This document shows, in pieces, positions 44,349 through 55,769 of a stretch of 64,000 nucleotides of DNA. Below the pieces are notes generated by a model that worked only from the letters and a program-made list of their open reading frames with translations, was not told where the DNA came from and searched no databases. The position numbers were made by a program, and so were the translations under genes. This stretch comes from Bubalus kerabau (Eukaryota; Chordata; Mammalia; Artiodactyla; Bovidae), in assembly GCF_029407905.1 (NCBI RefSeq), contig NC_073628.1, forward strand, positions 45,467,501 through 45,531,500, written 5' to 3'. Positions within the stretch are counted from its first letter, which is position 1, and every line of letters starts with the position of its first letter.

Positions 44349-45497
44349 TGTATGAAAGATCAGGAGCCAGATAACTACAATGGTGTGACCACTCACCTAA
44401 AGCCAGACATGCTGGAATGCAAAGTCAAGTGGATCTTAGGAAGCATCACTACGAACAAACCTAGTGGAGGCAATGGAATTCCAGTTGAGCTATTCCAAAT
44501 CATAAAAGATGATGCTGTGAAAGTGCTGCACTCAATATGCCAGCAAATTTGGAAAACTCAGCAGTGGCCAGAGGACTGGAAAATGTCAGTTTTCATTCCA
44601 ATCCCAAAGAAAGGCAATGCCAAAGAATGTTCAAAGTACTGCACAATTGCACTCATCTCACATCCTAGCAAAGTAATGCTCAAAATTCTCCAAGCCAGGT
44701 TTCAACAGAACATGACCTATGAACTTCCAGATGTTCAAGCTGGTTTTAGAAAAGGCAGAGGAACCAGAGATCCAATTACCAACATCCAGTGGATCATTGA
44801 AAAACCAAGAGGGTTCCAGAAAAACATCTACTTCTGCTTTATTGACCATCATTTCAAGGCAAATAGATAGGGAAACAATGGAAACAGTGACAGACTTTAT
44901 TTTGGGGGCTGCAAAATCACTGCTGATGGTGACTGCAGCCATGAAATTAAAAAGATACTTGCTCCTTGGAAGAAAAGCTATGACCAATCTAGACAGCATA
45001 TTAAAAAGCAGAGACATTACTTTGCCAACAAAGGTCCACCTAGTCAAAACTATGGTTTTTCCAGTAGTCATGTATGCATGTGATAATTTAACTATAAAGA
45101 AAGCTGAGCACCAAAGAATTGATGCTTTTGAACTGTGGTGTTGGAGAAGACTCTTGAGAGTCCCTTGGACTGCAAGGAGAGCCAACTTGTCCATCCTAAA
45201 GGAAATCAGTCCTGCATATTCACTGGAAGGACTGATGCCGAAGCTGAAATTCCAATATTTTGGCCACCTGATGTGAAGAACCGACTCACTGGAAAAGACC
45301 CTGATGCTGGGAAATATTGAAGGCAGGAGGAGAAGGGGATGACAGAGGATGAGATGGTTGGATGGCATCACTGACTTGAGTGACATGAGTCTGAGCAAGC
45401 TCTGGGAGCTGGTGATGGATAGGGAAGCCTGGCGTGCTGCAGTCCATGGGTTCACAAAGAATCGGACATGACTGAGCTACTGGACTGAACTGAATAA
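44349..45497 (+). pseudogene. BovB relic lacking the reverse-transcriptase core
   Basis: The upstream part is open for 181 codons (44325-44870) and contains the NGIPVELFQIIKDDA and IWKTQQWPEDWKMSVFIPIPKKG-like block, then the FID at 44838-44846. At about 44847-44856 the sequence jumps to the downstream QIDRETMETVTDF block. The copy at 640 has about 435 bases between the same two points, including YADD. The C-terminal part (44719-45276, 185 codons open) keeps W.RRLLRVPWTARRANLSILK-like residues and ends with the normal BovB tail at 45497. It retains long open frames but cannot encode a working polymerase. Confidence 0.92.
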
Positions 45498-46640
45498 GGC
45501 AAAAGGAATGTGCTATAGTCAGTGAAGTTGTTTACTGTGGGGATATGACAAGTATGATGATAGTGATATAGAAGTATTCCTCAACTGAAGAATAAAGTAA
45601 ATGGATAGCAGATCATGGAAGTCAGAATTTCTTACTGTTGGGCTGAGATTATATAGATCAGCAAGATGATTACCATTCTCCATGAAAAGTAACAAGGGCT
45701 GCTTGGAAACATGGCCGATTCTCAGTGCAGAAAATATTTAAAGATGAGCCTGGAGCATCCTATGGTATCATCATAAAGTAAGGAATTGCTGACAGATACA
45801 CACAAAGATACAAATTGATGGGGATATATCAAAGGGGCAATTTCAATTGGCTTCCAGCTGAAAGGATTCCTAATGGACAAAGCAAGACAATCTGAATTTT
45901 TTTAAAAAAAGTATTATTAGATTATAATCTAAAGTAGAGAATAAACAGCCACAAGTTCATAATGATACAGTATAAGTAAATAATTGAATAATAAGTACCA
46001 ACAAATCTCCTCTACAGAGTAATTCCAAATAAATTATGTTACGTATTCCATCATAAAGATAAGGGAGCAAAACTCTACAATCTTAAAGTAAGAGTATGCA
46101 GTGACTTTTTCCCCCAAAGAGTAAAGTGTGGAAGTCAGGGAAGGGACTGTAACTTTACAGAAGGGAAACCTGATAAACACTCCTTCAGCCAGGCGACCAA
46201 GGTCCAGATCAAGAGTCATAAATTCAATCATGTTGACAGTTTGCATCCTTCATGTGATGTGATTAAAATGGCACTTTGCCTCTATGTTCTACTGTCCAAA
46301 AATCTATAACCCCAGTTAACTATGAGAAAAATATCAGTCAAATCTCAGTTTGGGAATGTTTTACAAAAGACCTGACCAATACTCATTGAAATTCTCAAAG
46401 TCATCAAAAACAAGGAACGTTTTGAGAAACCATCAGAGCCATGAAGAGCCTAAGAAGACATGATGACTGAATATAATGGGGTGTCCTGGATGGAATCTGA
46501 GAACGGTAAGAGGACATTAGGCAAAAACCAAGGAAATCTTAACATATGAACTTTACTTAATAATGACGTATCTGTGTTTCAGTTAAATATACCATATTAA
46601 TTTAAAATTAATGTATTATCTAAAGATGTTCAGAGGGGAA
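45498..46640 (+). repeat. Old L1M 3' region
   Basis: From about 45880: AACCTGATAAACACTCC, AAGGTCCAGATCAAGAGTC, GATGTGATTAAAATGGCAC, ATAACCCCAGTTAACTATGAG and GTCATCAAAAACAAGGAACG occur in L1M 3'UTR order. 45498-45880 is probably part of the same element but weaker. Confidence 0.75.
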
Positions 46641-47852
46641 ATTGTGTATTTAGATGGTAATAAGGAATTTTACCATTAACTCATTTTTTCCCATAAATAT
46701 AAAAATTCTGAAACATAGTCTATTCATAAGGAAATCTATTGAAAAAAATCCCTTGCTTTTAACTAATGGGTGAAAATTCCAAATAGTTTCTGTGTTAACA
46801 TGGAAATCAGAGATTGTGTAGGCTTGGTTATGGATTTGTTTTATTACTTGGTGATTGATAGTTTGTGTCACTAAAGCTGAACAGAATTTTATCACATGAA
46901 GGGAGTAACAAGAATATGCTTCCAGCAAAGAATGTATTCTTGACAGAAATTGATAAAGGTTACAGTTCTGGGGCATCTAATGATTTAAATCATTTACAAC
47001 ATATGTATTAGTAGAATCTGGCAGAGTGTTAATTTAAATATAATCATTTTATAATGTATTCAGTTCTTAAAAGAATAACAGAGGGACATTTGTCACTTAG
47101 CCTCAGAATGGATTCCTGGACAGATATGACCATATTGCCACTCAGCAGTTGCTAAGGAATTTAAATGTCCTTTTCTCATTCTTAACTCAGTGAAATCAGA
47201 ATTTCATCCCTTGCACCATGGTAAACCCAGGTGTTCATGAAAAATAATATTCAGTAATAATAATTTTTAAAAATGGCTACATATGTAGCTAATAACACAG
47301 AATAAGAGATTTTGAGAGATAATCTAGCCTTGAGCTGTTTAGAATGGTAGCCACTAGGCATAGGACATGTCATGGGTGGTTTGAATTAAGATGTGCTGAA
47401 AGTGTAAAACACACTCATGACTTGGGAGACTTAGTACCAAAAAAGAGAAAGCAAAATAACTTGATAATTTTTATACTTAAACATGTTGAAATGATAATAT
47501 TTTAGGTATATTAAATATAATATTAAAATTTCCTTTCACTTTTATAATGTTTTCCTTAGAAAGTGTAAAATTATACATGTGGTTCTGCTGGACATCTTGT
47601 TTTTTGTATAAAGGAAGAGACTATGACCCACAGAACCTAAGTATGATCAATTCAAGGTCCTGTTCTTAGTCAACTGGATATTTTTAAACAGAGATATTTC
47701 TCTGTTGAAATGGGGAAAAGATTTGTTTCAAATCATGTGTCATTTAGGATATTTTCACTTAGCTTTCATGAAGTTTAAATATATTTTATAAAACACATTC
47801 ACTGCTCTCTACTGAGGCAAGATCTTGCCTGCTGCTCTTCTGGGTTAAATAA
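46641..47852. other. 1.2-kb unclassified, AT-rich
   Basis: No gene or confident repeat. A 108-codon minus-strand frame at 46650-46976 has no recognisable feature. Confidence 0.4.
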
Positions 47853-48075
47853 AGTGAGCTACCATTTACTGAAGGCCTACTCTATCTAAACCAGGGCTGT
47901 GTTTTGTATAATAAATAACTTGCAGAATTTATGGAGTTTAATTCTAGCCAGAATCCTTGATGGGTGAAGAATGTAATGCTCAGAGAGCCACTAAAGGAAC
48001 CATCCTAGTCAGAAAGTGGTGGACAGGGTATTCAAATGGACGTGTTCAATTTCAAGTTGTGTTCCATCTACTGTT
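47853..48075 (-). repeat. MIR SINE
   Basis: CCATTTACTGAAGGCCTACTC, AATGTAATGCTCAGAGAGCC and GTCAGAAAGTGGTGGACAGG. Confidence 0.7.
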
Positions 48076-48529
48076 TCAACTGCATCCTAGAGACAAGGAG
48101 AGGTGTCTGTCTAAGATGTTGGAGCTGAAAACAAGCCCTACAAGGATATTTTAGCCTTTCACAGATATTTGGGAGTAGAAGACAAGTTGAGATTCCTTCA
48201 ACCTCATCTGGCTGAATCTAGCCACGGTGGCATTTGCTCTGAAGAAAATAACCATACCATGTTTTGTTCTCTGGTGTCTTAAATTTGTCAGAGTGTTCTG
48301 GGGATACGGGTTCACACTGCCACAGGGGCTACGGAAACAGGAGAACAGCTTTGAGTTGGACTGGTGTTCAACTCTCCTGCTATTTAGAAAACCCCCAGTT
48401 ATCTGCAGGTTTCAATAATAGCACTTTGTTCTGTGCTCTTTCAGAAGAAAGAGGAAATGACATCAAAGCTTTCTAATTTCAGAATTAAAGAAATTAATAT
48501 CCTCACATACCCACCTTCTTGCCCACCCA
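48076..48529. other. Unclassified sequence
   Basis: Overlapping short plus-strand frames (48227-48476) show no family features. Confidence 0.4.
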
Positions 48530-49045
48530 CACATATAGCTCTGGAAAAGGTTCTTCACCCTTGAAACTGCTCCTCCTCCTAACTTGTATATTGCAGTTAC
48601 AAACTTTCTTTATTTGGTGTTTAGTCAACAAAAAGCAAAAGCCACATCTCATTTTCCACAACTCATCTTCCACAGCTTCGCATCAACCTTCTTCACTCTA
48701 CAGGTCATTGATGCCCAGAAGTACCAACTCCACGACGTCTCTTTTCCTCTCCTTCCTATCCTTGGGCATCAGGACCACCTAGTCACGGCCCTTATCACCT
48801 CTTTCTAGGCTAGAGCTACAGTGCTTCTGCCTCTTGCTCTTATGCCTGGAATGTCCTCCCTCCTCCTCCTTTCTCTACCGAAGTCTCACCCTTTCTCCAG
48901 GTTTCAATTTTTCTGCAGAATTCTTTCCTGCAGAAATAAGGGAGATTAGGAAAGTCTTATTTGAATAGACTCTCATGGCATCCTGTGTGTTTTCTTCATA
49001 CCATTTATAACAATTGTGCAGCTATATTTTAGCACTCGTCTTGTT
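48530..49045 (+). repeat. L2 LINE fragment
   Basis: CTTGCTCTTATGCCTGGAATG, CTCACCCTTTCTCCAGG and TACCATTTATAACAATTGTG fit L2. The short open frames here are incidental. Confidence 0.65.
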
Positions 49046-49051
49046 TGCTGG

Positions 49052-49100
49052 AATGTTCTTTTTTTTAATTTTATTTTATTTTTAAACTTTACAAAATTAA
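49052..49100 (-). mobile_element. Very short L1 3' tail
   Basis: TTTTTTTTAATTTTATTTTA followed by TTTTTAAACTTTACA is the reverse complement of the young L1 terminus. About 50 bases; no duplication was confirmed. Confidence 0.6.
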
Positions 49101-49183
49101 ATATCATGCTAAGCTGTTTCTCCACTATAGTATGTGGCTTTTTCTAATAAAGAGCTTCCTCTACTATTTCCATCTTTGAAAAT

Positions 49184-49220
49184 TTCCAAAACACTAGTAA
49201 AAGTACTAAGTGTTTTGGAA
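49184..49220. other. Near-perfect hairpin, 15-bp stem
   Basis: The left arm TTCCAAAACACTAGT (49184-49198) pairs with ACTAAGTGTTTTGGAA (49205-49220) with one bulged A and a six-base loop. No surrounding element explains it. Confidence 0.7.
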
Positions 49221-50072
49221 TTCTTAAAGTACCACTACAGATGGCCATTAGCATGGTTTAGACTGATTATGACTTTAGACTCCTATTCTTAATCTATCTA
49301 GATAGCATTGACCAAACTACTTTTCAGTCATATCATACTGAGAAGTTGTCTTAACTTCTTTGTGTTTTGGTTTGTTCATCTGGAACATGGGGACGCAAAT
49401 GGCACTGAATCTATTTTAGAGTGAATTCAGGTAATATATTCAGGTACATACATAATGTCCATCAGTGCTATCCAATATCTAATATGTCTGAATTTTCAGA
49501 ATATCTATATATTTAGGAGGTATAAATATACCCCAAATCAGTTCTTAGAGACACAGAAAACCTGGCAAGCTCTCAAAAATAAACTGCCACTACTGCTGGG
49601 AGCAAATCTTGAGAGTGAGAAACATTTACATCATTCTTTGAGCTATTCACACATCTCATTTCTGCAGTCATTAAAACCTGGAGTTTTTTGTTTTTCACTA
49701 GGAAATCTTAAAACTCCTTGAAAAATCACTTTAGGCTGATCCTGTTATTTCTAAGGAGTTGTGTATGGCATGAAGATCTGAAAAAACAAATTAATGGGAT
49801 AGCAAAGAAGCAATCAAGCTATTGTGTTCTGTATTTCTAAGCCTTTTCTGCAAGGCTTAGTTTGAAGGGTATGTTGGGGGTAGGGATGGTTAAGAAAGGA
49901 AGCATGAGGAGAAGAAAAGAGTCAAAGATCGGTCTCTCTGATTATCAGCACTATTTGCATCTGATGCCAAAGAATCCCCGAAAGGGTTCTGAACATTGGC
50001 AGCAGAAAACTGGAAACACTACTTAAACAGAGATGGACATCACAAGATATATATGAGTACTTACTGTGCAGG
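49221..50072. other. Mostly unclassified, with a possible MIR trace
   Basis: TTTGTTCATCTGGAACATGGGG near 49371 could be a MIR core; too degraded to bound. Confidence 0.35.
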
Positions 50073-50283
50073 CAGGGCTTCCCAAGTGGTGCAGTGGTAA
50101 AGAATCCTCCTGCCAATGGCAAAGACACAAGAGACACGAGTTTGATCCCTGGGTTGGGAAGATCTGGAGTAGGAAATGGCAATCTGCTCCAGTATTTGCA
50201 CCTGGGAAATCCCATGGACAGAGGAGCCTGCGGGGCTACAGTCAATGGGGTCACAAAGAATTGGACACAACAGAGCACCCAGG
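50073..50283 (+). mobile_element. Bov-tA SINE
   Basis: Head GGGCTTCCCAAGTGGTGCAGTGG through GGACACAACAGAGCACCC. Diverged but complete; a small deletion removes the CCCCTGGAG segment. Confidence 0.9.
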
Positions 50284-51044
50284 CACTGGATAGGGTCACA
50301 GTTCATTTGTTCACAGAACTCAAACCACTCTATCCATACTTCTACACACAGATAGTATGCGGCATGTACAGTTAAGTGAAGTAAAGCTATATATCCCTTG
50401 GAGTTTCCAAGCAGGTTGGATTTTCCTGGCTGTGATGCCAGCCATCGTAACTACACTGATTCTCACAGATGGTCCCCTGGTTGCTTCCAACCAGGCCCAT
50501 TTGTCAGGCAAACAGTGAGCATGTTCTGCTGCCCAGTGACTTTCAGAAGGGTCCCTGGATTCCTGCTAAGTGTGAACATAGAAAGGAGCCTTCAAGGTGC
50601 TGAGCATACCATAACCCAGGCACGGCATTCTGCCTCACAGGGGAACCAGCAACCTGGGTCTAATCGCCTCTTCGCTCATTGACACCTGTTGAAACTGACA
50701 GGTCAACAGAGCTGAGATCCCATGCTGTGTGGAGGAATTAGGGACTCTCCTCCCTGCCAACGACATTGCTCCAAGACAGCAGAAGCCTAAGAATCACATT
50801 GACACGGTACTGGATTTACAGACGTCATTTCTAAGTCTTCTTCGTATGCTATCCCTCTCGGATACAAATTTTGCTTTTATGCCCTGACAAAATATCATGA
50901 TCCACAAAATTATAATTTTATTTACTTAGATGTTTTACATATTTTCTCCTTATATCACATGATATTTATTAAATGTATTACTATAGGTCTAATTTTCCCT
51001 CCAAACTAAGAAAAAACTGGTATTTTTAATAAGAAAACATCAAT
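50284..51044. other. Unclassified, repeat-poor
   Basis: No gene recognised in the short frames near 50398-50682. Confidence 0.4.
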
Positions 51045-51277
51045 AATACTTGCAGTACATGTGTGCTCAGTTTTGTATGACTTTTTGCAACACAATGGAC
51101 TGTAGCCTACCAAGCTCCTCTGTCCACAAGATTCTCCAAGAATCCTGGAGTGGAGTGCCATTTCCTCCTCCAGGGGACATTCCCGAGCCGGGGATCAAAG
51201 CCACATCTACTGTGTCTCTTGCACTGACAGGGAGGTTCTTTACCACTGAACTACTTGGGAAGCCCAATACTTGCAGT
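51045..51277 (-). mobile_element. Bov-tA SINE with 12-bp target-site duplication
   Basis: The insert 51057-51265 is flanked exactly by AATACTTGCAGT at 51045-51056 and 51266-51277. Confidence 0.96.
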
Positions 51278-51514
51278 GGTAGCAGCAGTAATAATGATCA
51301 ATTATGATAAATGCTGCTCTACCTCACTATGCTCTGGGTACGGGAAAATGTTAGGTTTCCCTACGTTATGGGGGAGAAATTGTCTTTATTACCATAATGC
51401 CAAAGTAATTAAAATGTCAATTCAGATGATTCAAGACTGACCAATTTTGGTTCCAACAGCTTCCAAGGAAACATCAGTGGTGATACCGGCAGCACGCACT
51501 CATGGATGTTCACT

Positions 51515-51735
51515 AGGCAGGCCAGGCCAAGTGCTGAGCCTTTGACAGACCTTGTTGGTTTTTATCTTTAAAGCAAATTTATTAGTTAAAAATTAATGTT
51601 GTTTTCATTTTGCAGATGACAATTGAGGTGTGAAGATATTTGCTTGGGATCACCATGCTTGACTGTGGCAGAGCAGAGACTGAAACTAAAGTCTTTCTGA
51701 CTCCAAAGACTGGCACTAAATCATGATGCTGACTC
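51515..51735 (-). repeat. MIR SINE
   Basis: CCAAGTGCTGAGCCTTTGAC, TTTTGCAGATGACAATTGAGG and CTTGGGATCACCATGC. Confidence 0.7.
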
Positions 51736-51965
51736 ATACACAAATTATTTTCTAAATATTATGTTTCTTTGCACATTTTCCACTTTACAGTGAGGGCATC
51801 TTTACATATAATTAAGATATGGATGCCGTCTGTTAGATTTAATGAAGTTTAACCATCCTTTTATAATAATTTGGAGCTATCTTCAAATTAAACTCAATGT
51901 AATAGACTTAGTTCAAATGATTTGCTCATTAGAATAATCCTTGCATCTTTAGGATCCTGTAATCA

Positions 51966-52190
51966 GTGGGGTTTCCCAAATGGCACTAGTGGTCAAGAAC
52001 CCACCTGCCACTGCAGGAGATGTAAGAGATTAAGAGATGTTGGTTTGATCCCTGACTCAGAAAGATCCCCTGGAGGAGGGCATGGCAACCCACTCCAGTA
52101 TTCTTGCCTGGAGAGTCTCATGGACAGAGGAGCCTGGTGGGCTACAGTCCTTAAGGTCACAGAGTCGGGAACGACTGAAGTGACTTAGCG
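51966..52190 (+). mobile_element. Bov-tA SINE with (CA)n tail
   Basis: From GTGGGGTTTCCCAAATGGC to GACTTAGCGCACACAC. The tail has expanded into the adjacent microsatellite. Confidence 0.92.
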
Positions 52191-52222
52191 CACACACATA
52201 CACACACACACATTCACACACA
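52191..52222. repeat. (CA)n microsatellite at SINE tail
   Basis: Interrupted CA run growing out of the plus-strand Bov-tA tail. Confidence 0.93.
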
Positions 52223-52484
52223 AGCCAGCATTAAATACTGGGTTACTTCCTCATCGTCCATATACATTATGCCTGAGCTTCTATTATGTAACAGTAGTCT
52301 GTTACCCCAGATGAGGCCTGTGTGTCAGTGCAAGTTGACTATTTAAAATTCTCCAGGCTCTAGAAGACCACAATAAGAAGGAAGTAAGAATGCATGTAGG
52401 TAGGTGCGTCTCAGCAGAAATCAGAGTAAAAACAAAGATGAAGGAAGTGATGAAGCAGGATAGTAGTTTAAGCAGTGTGTCTAT

Positions 52485-52729
52485 CCCAGAATTAGGTCTG
52501 AAGTGAAAGTGAAAGTCATACAGTCATGTCCAACTCTTTGTGACCCCATGGACTGTAGCCTGCCATGCTCCTTTGTCCATGGAATTCTCCAGGCCAGAAT
52601 ACTAGAGTGGGTTGCCATGCCCTCCTCCAGGGGATCTTCCCGACCGAGGGACTGAACCCAGGTCTCCCGCATTGCAGGCAGATTCTTTACCAGCTGAGCC
52701 ACCAGGGAAGCCTACCCAGAATTAGGTCT
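52485..52729 (-). mobile_element. Bov-tA SINE with 15-bp target-site duplication
   Basis: The insert 52500-52714 is full length. CCCAGAATTAGGTCT flanks it exactly at 52485-52499 and 52715-52729, the longest duplication in the window. Confidence 0.97.
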
Positions 52730-52899
52730 AATACACAATAACCATGACTTTCCAGAAACCTGACTTCTAATTCTAATTTTTTTTTCCTTTTCCTCTCTCT
52801 GAGTAAGGAGGACCCATGTTCATCTTGAATACTAGAACACACTTATGACTGAGGCAGCAGCTGATGTATTATGACAGAATCGAAGGAGCACTTCTAGGT

Positions 52900-53075
52900 C
52901 GTATTTTTTCATTTGCACTTAGAATGTATCTTAACCTTTGTTCTCTTATCTCTAAAATGTATAAAAATGCCCATTTTACAGGGTTTGGGGAGGATTAGAG
53001 GGGCTTGTGCTTGCAAAACACCTTACACGCTGGGCACATAGGAAGCACTATGTGAATCCTTTGACATTCTATCTT
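52900..53075 (+). repeat. MIR SINE fragment
   Basis: CTTAACCTTTGTTCTCTTATC, CATTTTACAGGGTTTGGGGAGG and GGGCACATAGGAAGCACT. Confidence 0.75.
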
Positions 53076-53336
53076 TTCGTCCCATAAATCTGGTAGCAGT
53101 GAAGCCTTACATACACAAAGGAAAAAATAATTCCCCATAATCAGTAAAGTGCTGTGCCAGCCTCATGCCAGTTTACAGAAGCCCATTTTGGTGCACATTT
53201 CTTCTCAAATTCTCATAATGTTACAAACTGAGTTCCCTCCACGTTTTTCTCCCAGAAATGCATTTGTTGCACATTCACCAGTACAACACACAATTTACTT
53301 TCCACGTTGTTCTATCTAGGAAATCATATAGCAGCA

Positions 53337-53560
53337 GGCAGGGTGGAAAGCAACTACTAGGAAGCGAGTACGCAGATATCCTGTTTGGGTTCACGACAGT
53401 CTCATGCTCTGCTTAGGTGTCAAAGACAATGCGGTGTCACCGAATCATATACCAGCCCATTAGACAGGATGATCCGGCACTCAGTGTAAAAGTCTGCTCA
53501 TGTGCCCCGGGAGCACAGGTCTGCTCTCCACTCTCATGCCCACTGGAGGGCTCTTTCCAC
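53337..53560 (+). repeat. Diverged direct repeat, copy A
   Basis: Shares with 55153-55365, in order, GGCAGGGTG, AACTACT, GCTCT...TTAGGT/TCAGGT, TCAAAGACAATG/TCAATAATAATACAG, ATTAGACAGGATG/GTTAGATGAGATG, AAAAGTCTGCT/GAAAATCTGCT and CCACT-CATGCC. I do not recognise the family; it could be an old interspersed repeat or a local duplication. Confidence 0.55.
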
Positions 53561-53599
53561 TAAGCCCACTCTTACTTACTTACTTGCCAGATTTTGTGA

Positions 53600-53765
53600 A
53601 TGCAAATCACCTTTAATTATGACAGTGATTCTGTGCCACAGAGATTACCCTCCACTAAATGCAGAGGAGGAAAATTGAGTTCAGAGAGACTGAGGGAATA
53701 ACCCAATGCACAGAACTTAACTGGCTACAACACAGATTGTCAGACTCCAGAGCTGGTACTTTTTA
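53600..53765 (-). repeat. MIR SINE fragment
   Basis: AGGAGGAAAATTGAGTTCAGAGAG, AACTTAACTGGCTACAAC and GACTCCAGAGCTGGTAC. Confidence 0.65.
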
Positions 53766-54890
53766 TCACTGTTATTATACCCTCTCCCATCCTGCTGAAT
53801 CACAACTCTGTTGACATAGGTAGACGTTATTCATCATATGAGTGAAGATAACAGAGGCATTAGGAAATGAGAGTTTTTTAAAAAAATGATCCCGTAAATG
53901 TAGAATGTCATTTGTCCTTTCAGAATTATCCAAAATACAAGTCCATAAACCCGATTAGCAGATAAAGGGCTGTCCATCTTGGAGAATGTTAATCTCTGGT
54001 CACATGCTGCAAATATTTAACTGTTATCTCCATCACATAATCCCTTTTGGCAATTTTATCTTTAAACATTTTTACAGCTCCCTCTGTGACACATAATTTA
54101 CAAGAAAAGACCTAGCCTAAGCTAACACGTTGAAACCATTCTCAAGAGATCTCCAGATGTAAAATTCTATATTCAATTTATCACACTGTGGTAACTAACA
54201 CACTGAAAAAGCAGAACATTTTGATTACTGGCATTAAACAGAAAGATTCCAAATGCATTTTGCAGACGGTTGTCAGTGGAGGTGGACTGTATGGGATTAT
54301 CATTCTATCTCAGCTGAAATGATTCCATGGTTAGCATGTGGTTACTTAGTAACATTAAAATTGCAATTATGTTCCCTTATAATTAACGACCTTCAAATAA
54401 ATAGTTTTGTGAACAAATTACACACTTCACCAGAATTTTATTCTTTCTGTATTGGGTAGCTATTTCACTCAATTGCTAAATGTAGAGAGCACGATCTTCT
54501 TGACGTTTCTCTACAATCTGAAGAAAAAAGGTTAGCTTATGCTAAAGCTCAACATGGAGATGAATAGAGCGAAGGGAAACAGACTAAAGTAAAACAAATG
54601 AATTGAGAAGGATGGAATGAAGATTTACACTGTAGTATTCCCTGTGACTTCAAAACACTTACACTTTAAGAAAAAGTTAAGCACTTAAGGCAGCTGGAAA
54701 ATTGTGTCTAAGAATATTGTGTGGGTAGTTATGTTATGAAAAACACAGTTTGGCAAATGATATATAATCCTCATACACATGACATTACGCAGTCAAGGCA
54801 TTCAGCTGCTTGATCTAATTAGTCACTTTTACTAATGATATTTGCCAATAATACATGTCTAGGAAAAGCTTGCTATACCTGATGAAGTGG
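53766..54890. other. 1.1-kb repeat-poor, AT-rich block
   Basis: No interspersed repeat recognised. Contains CTAATTAG (54815-54822) and TAATTAAC-like words near 54381. Candidate single-copy regulatory DNA; no direct proof. Confidence 0.4.
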
Positions 54891-55048
54891 AGCCTCAAGT
54901 CTTTTTTTTTTTTCCTGTCTTCATTTATCTATTTGGCTGCACCAGGTCATAGGTGAGGCATGTGGGATCTAGTTCCTTGGGAGCCCCCTGCTTTGAAAGT
55001 TTGGAGTCTTAGCCACTGGACCACCAGAGAAGTCCTGAAGCTTCAAAT
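54891..55048 (-). mobile_element. CHR-type SINE, internally shortened
   Basis: The insert 54901-55038 has a poly(T) start, TATTTGGCTGCACCAGGTC, then jumps to GGCATGTGGGATCTAGTTCC and the head CACTGGACCACCAGAGAAGTCC. AGCCTCAAGT and AGCTTCAAAT (8 of 10) may be the target duplication. Confidence 0.75.
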
Positions 55049-55152
55049 TTTTATTGACAATTTTAGCGGTAAATAACAAGAAAAGAGTATCTGTATTTTT
55101 GTCTTTTTTTGACATGGCTAGCAGTAGTGACTGTGAACCATTTGGCTGAAGG

Positions 55153-55365
55153 CAGGGTGAAAGGTAACTACTGGAAAGAAAAGTGAATATGGTGCTTTTA
55201 TTGGCAGCACCCTGGTGCTCTTCTCAGGTTCAATAATAATACAGTATCATCTAATCCTATACTGATATGTTAGATGAGATGCCCGATCACTTAGTTTGAA
55301 AATCTGCTAGTTCAGAAGCATCAAGAGCAAGCACTCATTTCCTAATCTCCACTCATGCCTATGTG
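55153..55365 (+). repeat. Diverged direct repeat, copy B
   Basis: Partner of 53337-53560, same orientation, about 1.8 kb away. Similarity fades beyond both ends. Confidence 0.55.
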
Positions 55366-55769
55366 TCCAAGGGACATCAAGTGTTTGCCATACACTACAC
55401 CAGGTTTTGAATATACAGACATGAATGTGACTTGGTCTCCAGCACCAAAAACCTCAAGGCCAGAAGATTATAAACATGTGGCATAATGAAATAAGAGTAT
55501 ATTTAAGATATAGTGGTGGCATGAGGAGGCCACACCTGGGGTGTGATTGGAAGGATGGGTAGGAGCTTGATAGATAAATGAACATCATCTCAGCTACCAT
55601 TTCCTCCAAGAACTCTCTGCTGCCTCTGGCCTCCCTGCACCATCCAGATGATTTGAGATGATGCCCCTGGGCTCCCAGAATGATTAATGTATTGCGCTCC
55701 CATGATTTGTTATAATTAGGTACCACCACAAAATTTTCTCGGGGCCTCCTATGTTTTTAAAAGTAAAAG
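55366..55769. repeat. Ancient interspersed repeat pieces, family unresolved
   Basis: TTTGCCATACACTACACCAGG, GGTCTCCAGCACCAAAAACC and similar phrases resemble L2-associated ancient repeats; boundaries are uncertain. Confidence 0.3.

Noticed and set aside
44658..45455. 265-codon minus-strand open frame
   Set aside because: Antisense of the BovB C-terminal region; the plus strand carries recognisable BovB residues.
46650..46976. 108-codon minus-strand frame
   Set aside because: AT-rich, no recognisable domain, no splice or promoter context; compatible with chance.
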